From Paenibacillus agricola (GTDB taxonomy: Bacteria > Bacillota > Bacilli > Paenibacillales > NBRC-103111): DNA of 64,000 nt. The stretch is from the NCBI RefSeq assembly GCF_011440305.1, contig NZ_JAAOIW010000003.1:248001-312000 (forward strand), read 5' to 3'. The notes beneath the pieces were generated by a model that had not been told where the DNA came from, made no database searches, and saw only the letters and a list, made by a program, of their open reading frames with translations. The position numbers and the translations under genes were made by a program. The stretch's first letter is position 1. Each line of letters begins with the position of its first letter. Of the stretch, positions 28,999-35,385 are shown one piece after another.

Positions 28999-29214
28999 TT
29001 AGCTATGGAGCGTTGGTGCCTGTAGTGGAGTGCTCCATGTGCCGTTGCCGGATGCATTCGTCGAAGACCCGGAAGGAAAGCTGCTGTAGGCTTCGAAATC
29101 ATCGCTTAATAAAGTAGCTGCAAAAGCAGGCAATGCCACAAAAGGGATTACGATAATGGCCAGTAAAAATATGAACAGCAGAGAGATCAGTTTATTTCGC
29201 TTTTTATTATCAAT
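28999..29214 (-). pseudogene. N-terminal remnant of a secreted protein, apparent ATT start
   Basis: About 71 residues. A good signal peptide (KKRNKLISLLFIFLLAIIV, cleavage after PAFA) is followed by ATLLSDDFEAYSSFPSG, a beginning typical of secreted polysaccharide lyases or xylan/pectin-binding modules, and then an early stop. AAAAGGAG sits 7 bases before an in-frame ATT at 29214 where an ATG would be expected; upstream in-frame ATGs lack a ribosome site. This suggests a truncated gene with a damaged start, although an ATT start is possible. The intact enzyme cannot be named. Confidence 0.55.
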
Positions 29215-29607
29215 GGAAACACTCCTTTTTGGTATAAGCTTGAGTTCGTCTCGTCTTAATCCTCTGGCTGTAAGATTAATCCTTGAACATCCTCTGTTCA
29301 GTACCATCGCTGTGAGTTCCATCGACCACTCCCTTTACGAGAAAGTCAAAGCTGGAGAATGTAATGGTTTCCAGTAATTGGATACCAACCTTTTAAATTA
29401 TAGTTCACTAATTTAGACGGATAGTATGATAATTTCTATATAGGCTTGTGTTATGTTTGGTTTTTTACAACAAAAAAAGAACCAACTGTACAGCTACAGT
29501 TGGTCTTGTAAATTGTCGGGAGACAAGAACCTTATCCCATAAATGACATGAGTAAAAGAAAATTTACACTTCCCCCCTGATTAATTCATCTAGGATGTCT
29601 CTCCGAA
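29215..29607. other. Intergenic stretch without a gene
   Basis: Apart from the ribosome site of the upstream fragment and the SDR terminator (29472-29504), nothing recognisable is seen. The stretch is AT-rich near 29390-29470. Confidence 0.5.
29472..29504 (-). terminator. Terminator of the SDR gene
   Basis: A perfect 10-bp stem ACCAACTGTA/TACAGTTGGT (29481-29490 with 29495-29504), loop of 4 bases, followed on the minus strand by TCTTTTTTTG. It lies about 100 bases past the SDR stop. Confidence 0.85.
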
Positions 29608-30354
29608 CTAAATTTGTGCAGTTCCTCCGTCCACGAACAATTCAATTCCATTTATATAGCTGCTTTCATTAGAGGCAAGGAACATGACAGCATTTGCGAT
29701 TTCTACAACGGTTCCCACTCTTCCTAGCGGAGTTACAGTCTTGGCATGTTCAAGAACATTAGCTAATTCGGCTCCGAATAAGTCATCATAAGCCGGTGTA
29801 TGAACGAACCCAGGACTAAGGACGTTTACACGAATTTCAGTCCCTTTTAGATCAAGTATCCAGTTGCGTATTAGCTGCCTTATTGCTGCCTTCGATGCGC
29901 CATAAACACTGAATGCTGGGTCCCCAATGGAACCGGCTGTGGATCCAGTAAGGATAATCGAACCTACATTGTTAGGAAACAAGGGTAATGCCTTTTGAAC
30001 CGTGAATATCGTTCCTTTTACGTTAACGTCGAATATTTTGTAATAATGCTCTTCTGTAATTTGGCCCAGTGGAAGCATAGATCCAATCCCAGCATTTGCA
30101 AAGAGGATGTCTAAATGTCCTTTTTCTTGCTTCACTGCTTCGTACAGTTTGTCCAAATCTTCCAACTTGGAAATATCACCTTGAATACCAGTTACATTCT
30201 TCCCAATCAGCTTTACCGCTGCATCCAGTTCACTTTGTCTGCGTCCTGTAATAAAAACATGCGCACCTTCTTTTGCAAACTGCTGCGCTGTTGCAAGACC
30301 AATACCGCTAGTACCTCCTGTAACAACTGCTACTTTACCATTAAACTTTCCCAT
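29608..30354 (-). CDS. Short-chain dehydrogenase/reductase, likely under HxlR control
   Basis: 248 residues of the classical SDR family, NAD(P)-dependent. The cofactor motif is TGGTSGIG near residue 12, with NAG in LFANAGIGS. The active site is Ser in TGSTAGS, with Tyr/Lys in YGASK. The ATG at 30354 follows GGAGAG; the frame is open further upstream without a ribosome site. A 44-bp palindrome at 30476-30519, shared with the monooxygenase and regulator genes, lies in its promoter region. A role in reducing a reactive carbonyl or quinone is inferred from that regulon. No substrate is known. Confidence 0.88.
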   Translation of the reverse strand: MGKFNGKVAVVTGGTSGIGLATAQQFAKEGAHVFITGRRQSELDAAVKLIGKNVTGIQGDISKLEDLDKLYEAVKQEKGHLDILFANAGIGSMLPLGQITEEHYYKIFDVNVKGTIFTVQKALPLFPNNVGSIILTGSTAGSIGDPAFSVYGASKAAIRQLIRNWILDLKGTEIRVNVLSPGFVHTPAYDDLFGAELANVLEHAKTVTPLGRVGTVVEIANAVMFLASNESSYINGIELFVDGGTAQI

Positions 30355-30475
30355 GTTATGACTCTCCTTGTATGTTAATTTTTGTTCTAAGTAATATGTC
30401 CTGACTGCCATTTATCAGTAATAATCTGTTAAGAACATCCCACAAACGACATTACGAACCAAGTAACAATAATAG

Positions 30476-30519
30476 AAGTACCTATTTTTTTGTTATATAG
30501 TAACTAAAAAGTAATAATT
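30476..30519. promoter_or_regulatory. Operator 1 of the HxlR regulon (before SDR)
   Basis: One of three 44-bp near-identical palindromic sites, core TTGTTATATAGTAAC flanked by A/T runs. It differs from site 2 at four positions. It lies about 120 bases upstream of the SDR start. The regulator is presumed to be the HxlR protein encoded at 31519-31875. Confidence 0.7.
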
Positions 30520-30804
30520 ATTGCCGATCGTGCCAACAAATCTATGAGTCGCAACATCAAGATTCATTACACTATGAAAGGGACTTGTGAATGACCTTTT
30601 AAAATCTAATGAACGAAGTATGGCTACAAATTGAACACATTTATCAACATAAAGACCCAGCCATTTTGGATGGTTGGTCTTTATGCCGCCGGTAAACTGA
30701 GTTATACTCGATTTTGTCATCCTGCATATCCAGCCGCTATTCGGTTATCCCGTACGTTGTTTCCCATTCTCTTCGCAAGGAAATAGAAAAATCGGCTAGA
30801 ACAT
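30520..30804. other. Intergenic stretch with one imperfect hairpin
   Basis: CATAAAGACCCAGCCAT (30648-30664) pairs imperfectly with ATGGTTGGTCTTTATG (30670-30685). It may terminate the monooxygenase transcript, although the T-tract is poor. No gene is visible. Confidence 0.4.
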
Positions 30805-31146
30805 TTAGCGAGGCACATTCGTTAGTTGGCTTCCCCATTCTCCGATTGGTTCAAGCCAGCTTACAATTCTTTCATCAATTAAGCCTGTAAGTGACTCCTC
30901 GTATTCTTTGCGATAAGGCTTTGGAAACTCTTCCTGTACCCAACTATCTCTAGTACCTTGCCAGATTTCATATATATGAAGATCATCCGGACTATCAATA
31001 TCATCGGAAACGATGGCATTTACGAATTTAGGATCGTTTCTGAAATTGTTAATCATTGCAAAGAGACTGTCGCGGAAAGTCTCTTTCATACCTGGTTTTA
31101 TTTTGAAACGGATGTTTAGAATAACTTGACTTGAATTTTTGGACAT
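30805..31146 (-). CDS. Antibiotic biosynthesis monooxygenase (ABM) domain protein
   Basis: 113 residues, a small dimeric alpha-beta barrel of the ABM/YgiN group. The core begins ILNIRFKIKPGMKETFRDSL and ends with LHIYEIWQGTRDSW and YRKEYEES, typical for this fold. Members oxidise quinols or related aromatic compounds without a cofactor. AAGGGG precedes the ATG at 31146; the reading frame upstream has no ribosome site. A shared palindromic operator (31254-31297) lies about 110 bases before it. It is next to an SDR and an HxlR regulator, which together suggest a defence against reactive electrophiles or quinones. Confidence 0.82.
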   Translation of the reverse strand: MSKNSSQVILNIRFKIKPGMKETFRDSLFAMINNFRNDPKFVNAIVSDDIDSPDDLHIYEIWQGTRDSWVQEEFPKPYRKEYEESLTGLIDERIVSWLEPIGEWGSQLTNVPR

Positions 31147-31253
31147 AGTCACACACCCCTTAACTTTTTTTGTGGTAAATATAATAGTTCTTTTCATTAA
31201 TTTCTTCGGTGCATCCAACAAGAGTTATTATCGATCAAATGTATCGAATTAAC

Positions 31254-31297
31254 AAGTACCCACTTTTTTGTTATATAGTAACCAAAAAGTGATAATT
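31254..31297. promoter_or_regulatory. Operator 2 of the HxlR regulon (before the ABM monooxygenase)
   Basis: The best palindrome of the three: CACTTTTTTGTTA and TAACCAAAAAGTG around a short centre. It matches site 1 at 40 of 44 positions and is in the same orientation. No -35/-10 pair was assigned. Confidence 0.75.
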
Positions 31298-31518
31298 GTG
31301 ATTATACCACTCCAATTCCAAAACAATAATTATTCTGCTAGCTTTAGACTACCTGTTTCTAACAGAGTATCCCCTGTTGGTTTGCATGATTCAGAGATTG
31401 CTTCTTATCCCTAAATAAATTATTAGCCATTGTAAACTAGAGTACACTTAGGTTTTTAACCATTTATTTTAATGAAAAATAAGAATGTCCCTAAGCATGT
31501 CATCGTTTTATTTTACTT
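31298..31518. other. Intergenic stretch between operator 2 and hxlR-type gene
   Basis: AT-rich, no gene and no clear terminator. Nothing further was recognised. Confidence 0.4.
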
Positions 31519-31875
31519 TTAATCAATATGCAAAATTTGGAACTCACCCTTAGCGAATGATTTCTCTGCATAATTGTCACCCCAATTGCAAAGCGCTCTC
31601 AGAATAGGTTCAAGCGATTGACCAAGTTCTGTAGTTGAATATTCGACTTTTGGAGGTACTTGATTGTACATCTTCCTACTTATTAGTCCGTTCGTTTCTA
31701 ATTCTCTAAGTGTTTGAATAAGCATTTTTTGAGAAATACTATGCACAAGTCTCTTTAATTCGCTCGTCCGTTTTGGACCTTTTATCAAATAGTATAAAAT
31801 AAGCCCCTTCCACTTCCCTCCGATAACCTCCATAGTAACTTCTAGGTCACAGTAATAAGTTTTCATGTTTAACAT
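31519..31875 (-). CDS. HxlR-family winged-helix regulator
   Basis: 118 residues, family-typical length. Signature blocks are MEVIGGKWKGLILYYL, RTSELKRLVHSISQKML and VEYSTTELGQSL. A Cys at residue 9 (YYCDLEV) sits where redox-sensing members such as YodB and HypR have their reactive cysteine. GGGAG is 5 bases before the ATG at 31875. A copy of the 44-bp palindrome lies only 17 bases upstream of the start, so it probably represses itself and the two neighbouring genes. Cys-based sensing of electrophiles is inference from the family. Confidence 0.9.
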   Translation of the reverse strand: MLNMKTYYCDLEVTMEVIGGKWKGLILYYLIKGPKRTSELKRLVHSISQKMLIQTLRELETNGLISRKMYNQVPPKVEYSTTELGQSLEPILRALCNWGDNYAEKSFAKGEFQILHID

Positions 31876-31891
31876 AACATCTCCCGGTTAT

Positions 31892-31935
31892 AATTATCAC
31901 TTTTTAGTTATTATGTAACAAAAAAGTGTGTACTT
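31892..31935. promoter_or_regulatory. Operator 3 of the HxlR regulon (autoregulatory)
   Basis: The same 44-bp motif in reverse orientation (AACTAAAAAGTGATAATT when read on the minus strand), directly before the HxlR-type gene. Its position next to the start codon suits repression. Confidence 0.7.
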
Positions 31936-32065
31936 TTATTATAGTTACTTTTGACTCATAATATCATTTAAAGGCGGACAAGAATAGCACGAATACAATG
32001 GATAGTTAGGGAAAGAGATCACAGATAATCGTTCCATTCGGATGCTTCTGGTGAATATGAAGTAA

Positions 32066-32328
32066 AAAATAAACTGAAGTATACGGGCTGATGACTTCGG
32101 ACACATTGGAAACTGTCGAATTTTGCAGGATGTACACCTGGCTAAAGCCGACTTCTATAATGTTGCTCATACACTATACTTGGCAGTGTAATATGGCAAA
32201 TTTGCTACCATTTACTTGCTCCATAATCTTGGATCAATACTGGTTAGCGCCGCCAAGTAAATGATGGCTCCAAAGCCTGCGGATTTCCAGTAAGTAAACT
32301 CAAGGTCAAGGAATTGCAGATCGTACTG
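32066..32328 (-). pseudogene. Degenerate LplB-type sugar permease fragment
   Basis: Two pieces in different frames on the minus strand match the permease encoded at 10028-11008. Piece one (32212-32328) contains YWKSAGFGAIIYLAALTSID, which aligns with IWKECGWGTILFLAAMAGID, and ends at a stop. Piece two (32066-32161) reads IIEVGFSQVYILQNSTVSNV, matching MMDVGFEQVFLMYNGAVSEV. The EAA loop expected between them is missing and the frames differ, so this is a deleted, frameshifted remnant of a CUT1 transporter. The rest of that transporter was not found nearby. Confidence 0.7.
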
Positions 32329-32660
32329 AATGCAGCAGGGTCGCGGAAAATTGTCCATTCCTACCTACTGACTTGCCGGCTTCAAATTAGTAGCTATTGG
32401 CCATTTCATGTATGCCCGACGAGGATGCACAAAAATTTCCGATCTACAATGACTAAGAGCTTGAATTTGCTTACAAGAAGAATCGGCAACAACCTGCTTG
32501 CCTAATTGCTAGGGAAATTATATAAGTTAAACTTTACTCCCGTTACTTTAGCGAATAGCCCTAGTTAAAGCTTTTAATTTGGACTGACGTTCCTAATTGC
32601 AATATTTCGGGTAACGCGTTGGGTATGTGGCTGAAATAAAGATCCAATTATTTCCCATCG
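32329..32660. other. Intergenic stretch, possibly more decayed coding sequence
   Basis: No intact gene. A plus-strand frame near 32411-32520 (PDEDAQKFPIYND, stop, ELEFAYKKNRQQPACLIARE) looks like an old coding sequence with an in-frame stop, but the family was not recognised. Confidence 0.3.
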
Positions 32661-32667
32661 GGAATGA

Positions 32668-32707
32668 GATAAAGGTCTTGTCATTGGCACATGACAAGAC
32701 CTTTATC
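32668..32707. repeat. Perfect 17-bp inverted repeat
   Basis: Arms GATAAAGGTCTTGTCAT (32668-32684) and ATGACAAGACCTTTATC (32691-32707) with a 6-base loop. No T run follows on either strand. It may be a mobile palindromic element or the end of a lost gene. Confidence 0.65.
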
Positions 32708-32711
32708 CCAT

Positions 32712-32740
32712 AAAACAAAAAAGCCGCGATTTACGCGACT
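32712..32740 (-). terminator. Terminator of lipL
   Basis: On the minus strand AGTCGCG pairs with CGCGGCT (7 bp, one G-U), loop TAAAT, followed by TTTTTTGTTTT. It lies about 55 bases past the lipL stop. Confidence 0.75.
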
Positions 32741-32796
32741 CTTAATGAGATAATATTCTTGTCTTCCGACATAAATCCAGATCCATATCCTGTTTA

Positions 32797-33663
32797 TTAT
32801 TTCTCAAGACCATACCGGCTCTGCAAGGTATCGACCATTGCCGCAATTTCTGCTTCCTCCGGCAGCTTAAGCGTCGCTGCTTCACCGCTCTCACCGCTCT
32901 TGCGCTTCCTTACCACATCCTTGATAGAATCGATAAATAATTGCTCGTCCGCAAGACCGATTAGCTCGTCCAGGCTCGCCATGCTATCTGCCGTCACCTT
33001 CGGAAAGCATTGCTCGCTAGCGCCACAATCACCTTCTGTTGCGATATCATAAAAGCTTTTGGCCAACTCAGCCTTCTCTTTACCAGAACCCCGTACGACA
33101 ACGAAGGCTTGGACAGCAATCGCATGAGCTTGCCGCCGCTGGGCAATTCCACAAAATTTAAGACCTCCAATGCTTAGATCATAGTCACCTGGGCAATAAG
33201 CACCTTTAATTTCACCTTTCGCCACATCCGGACTTAATGTATGTAGGGCTTCCTTAATCAATAAGTACATCTTTTCAAAGTCATTGCGGAAATCGATATG
33301 CCCCTGCTGTTTCGGCAGGATTAGCGTGAGATTGACCACGCCAAGATCAAGTGGCACCGCGGCACCTCCTGAATTTCTGACAGCCGCCGAGTAACCCTGC
33401 GCCTCCAGCCACTGCTTCGCCTCCAGTGCGTGGGGAAGCCTGCTATCACGCAAGCCCATCACAAAGGCGCGAGGATGCCGCCATATATGTACAATGGGCG
33501 TTCCCCCCTCGCCAACACGCCTGCACAAAATCTCGTCTAGGGCAAAGGGCAGCAGTATATTTTCCTGCTCTTGTCCTGTTTCCTTCTCTGTTTCTTGTTC
33601 GTGTTGCCCAGTCCGATCCCAAATCAAAATATCACCAGGCAAGCTCCATTGTATGTTGTCCAT
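32797..33663 (-). CDS. lipL: Octanoyl-[GcvH]:protein N-octanoyltransferase (lipoate ligase family)
   Basis: 288 residues of the BPL/LplA/LipB family. IWRHPRAFVMGLRDSRLP and RNSGGAAVPLDLGVVN form the ligand pocket. Cys157 in GAYCPGDYDLSIGG is placed as the catalytic cysteine of B. subtilis LipL, and KFCGIAQRR follows with the conserved Lys. LipL moves octanoyl or lipoyl groups from GcvH to E2 proteins, so it would act on PdhC in this window. AGGAGG gives correct spacing for the ATG at 33663 rather than 33666. LipM has a similar Cys motif, so that assignment is not excluded. Confidence 0.78.
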   Translation of the reverse strand: MDNIQWSLPGDILIWDRTGQHEQETEKETGQEQENILLPFALDEILCRRVGEGGTPIVHIWRHPRAFVMGLRDSRLPHALEAKQWLEAQGYSAAVRNSGGAAVPLDLGVVNLTLILPKQQGHIDFRNDFEKMYLLIKEALHTLSPDVAKGEIKGAYCPGDYDLSIGGLKFCGIAQRRQAHAIAVQAFVVVRGSGKEKAELAKSFYDIATEGDCGASEQCFPKVTADSMASLDELIGLADEQLFIDSIKDVVRKRKSGESGEAATLKLPEEAEIAAMVDTLQSRYGLEK

Positions 33664-33687
33664 CATGACCTCCTAAAAGTTTTCAAG

Positions 33688-33763
33688 GAAAACTAGCTCC
33701 TCAAGCATTTGCTATCATGTTCCCCGCAGAAAACTAGCTTCGTAAGCGGCTTAAAGGTTTTCT
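33688..33763. repeat. Two further copies of the AAAACTAGCT palindromic mini-repeat
   Basis: Copy at 33688-33713 (AAAACTAGCTCCTCAAGCAT) and copy at 33727-33763 (AAAACTAGCTTCGTAAGC, closed by GGTTTTCT to make a hairpin). They match the repeat at 24381-24415 between pdhB and pdhC. The second copy overlaps the stop of the MarR gene. Confidence 0.55.
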
Positions 33764-34179
33764 TTACTCGTTACTTCCTTAAAAATTCGAATTAAATGCT
33801 GAATATCCTCATCAGCCAAATCACCGAAGAACGTTTCGATATTCGCTCTGCGCTGCAATCGGATTTTGCCGATCAATTGGCGACCTTCCTCATTAATTCT
33901 TAAATAAACGACGCGCCGATCTTCCTCGGTTCTCTCCCGCTCCACGAGTCCTGCCGCTATCAGCTTGTCTGACATGGATGTAATCGCTCCTGGTGTATAA
34001 CCCAAGATATCAGCTAGCTGCGAAGCTTTCAGCGGACCGTCACTGTCCAATTTATCCAGCAGGAAGCCTTGTGAAGGCGTGATGCCGCTCTCATTAGCCT
34101 TAGAGCCATTGGAGACCATTTTACGAAACAATTGTCTCGCTACCTCTTCCAATTCCAAAAGATTGCGATGATCCGTCAT
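33751..34179 (-). CDS. MarR-family transcriptional regulator
   Basis: 142 residues. The winged helix is visible in SQLADILGYTPGAITSMSDK (recognition helix) and VERERTEEDRRVVYLRINEEG (wing with the conserved DRR). AAAAGGAGCGG stands before the ATG. It is about 85 bases upstream of lipL, in the same direction, and divergent from the membrane protein gene at 34453. The ligand and target are unknown; autoregulation is likely from family habit. Confidence 0.9.
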   Translation of the reverse strand: MTDHRNLLELEEVARQLFRKMVSNGSKANESGITPSQGFLLDKLDSDGPLKASQLADILGYTPGAITSMSDKLIAAGLVERERTEEDRRVVYLRINEEGRQLIGKIRLQRRANIETFFGDLADEDIQHLIRIFKEVTSKENL

Positions 34180-34452
34180 GAAACCGCTCCTTTTTATCTC
34201 TTTTAATATTCATTTTAACATGCAGCTTCGGCTTGCCCAAGCTTTTGTGTAATTCAGAGACCAAAATTAATAAACTTGACTTATAATTTGATTGCATTCT
34301 ATATGAGGATCGTTTATCTTAATGGAATCATTGAAACCCATTTGTTTTTGTAGAAAAAAAGGGGATTTCATAGCTGCTGCGGAATATAGTTATGTCCTAA
34401 TCGCAATAGCTTTTTCAACACGACAGCACTTTTTAGAGGGGAATGGAAGGAA

Positions 34453-35322
34453 ATGAAATCACCAGAGCGGATATACGCTAATATTCTATTACAAGTAGTT
34501 TCTGTTTTGTTTCTGTCTCTGTACTTTATCATTACTAGCCAGGTATACCCAACCAATTATTTATGGTACATAGCGGCGATTTTGTTGGGGCTTTTCGGAT
34601 ATTTCCGTAAAACCTACCCCACCTTATTGGCTACTATTTTTGTTATTGGTGTTTATGGACTCCATATGATTTACCAATTGTATATCAAGACCGTATTTAC
34701 AACTGTGGGGTGGAATGATCTCATCTGGTTGTTGGTGTTCCCTTTCCTTGCACTTATGGGAGGAATCAACAAAAGCGATATTCCATTTAAACAGAAGAGC
34801 CGTAGGCAGACAGCTGCCAGTAAAAGCTTCCGTGACCCTGCACTAGACGAGCCTTTTACGATCGAAGCAGATTTGGGCTTCAGGAATCATGAAAGCTTCT
34901 TCCACCAATTCGAGGAAGAAATATTTATGAGTGGCCGCAATAAACGAAAATTATCTATAATGCTTATTGAAATCTATCAATTCCAGGACTTTTACAAAGA
35001 ATATGGACATGAACAAACTCAATTATTCCTCGATAAGGTTGCTGAATTGATAAACGAAATCATGCCCGAAGCAGAGGTTAAAGCTTATTTGGAGGAAGGT
35101 CAATTTGCTGTCCTGCTATCGGGCTCAGAACGGGCTAATTCCAGTATTGCCGAGCTGTGGCTGGATGACCATTTCAACTCGTTGCTATTAACTCGCCCAC
35201 GCAGCAAAGGGTCGGTCACGGCAAGATTAAGACATAGCAAGATCGATTGCCCTGCACAAGGTATGACTGCTTATGAAATTGTCGAAAAAGCGCAGCAGGA
35301 GTTAGCCTTTAGCAGTATCTAG
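34453..35322 (+). CDS. YdaK-like membrane protein with degenerate GGDEF domain
   Basis: 289 residues. Four hydrophobic segments fill about 10-110 (LLQVVSVLFLSLYFIITS, LWYIAAILLGLFGYF, LLATIFVIGVYGLHMIYQL, LIWLLVFPFLALMGG), followed by a basic linker and a C-terminal domain with the fold pattern of GGDEF (KLSIMLIEIYQFQDFYKEYG; LEEGQFAVLLSG). The GGDEF catalytic motif is reduced to EEGQF, so it should bind but not make c-di-GMP. B. subtilis YdaK has the same architecture and controls exopolysaccharide production together with YdaN. GGAAGGA precedes the ATG. It is followed directly by the BcsB-like gene. Confidence 0.72.
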   Translation: MKSPERIYANILLQVVSVLFLSLYFIITSQVYPTNYLWYIAAILLGLFGYFRKTYPTLLATIFVIGVYGLHMIYQLYIKTVFTTVGWNDLIWLLVFPFLALMGGINKSDIPFKQKSRRQTAASKSFRDPALDEPFTIEADLGFRNHESFFHQFEEEIFMSGRNKRKLSIMLIEIYQFQDFYKEYGHEQTQLFLDKVAELINEIMPEAEVKAYLEEGQFAVLLSGSERANSSIAELWLDDHFNSLLLTRPRSKGSVTARLRHSKIDCPAQGMTAYEIVEKAQQELAFSSI

Positions 35323-35385
35323 CAGCCCCTAGATGTGACAACCCGATTTATTGTAAAAGACACTCTTAAGGAAGTGACACATTCA

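Noticed and set aside
30648-30685. Strong terminator after the ABM gene
   Set aside because: The stem has mismatches and no proper T-tract, so it is mentioned only as a possible hairpin.
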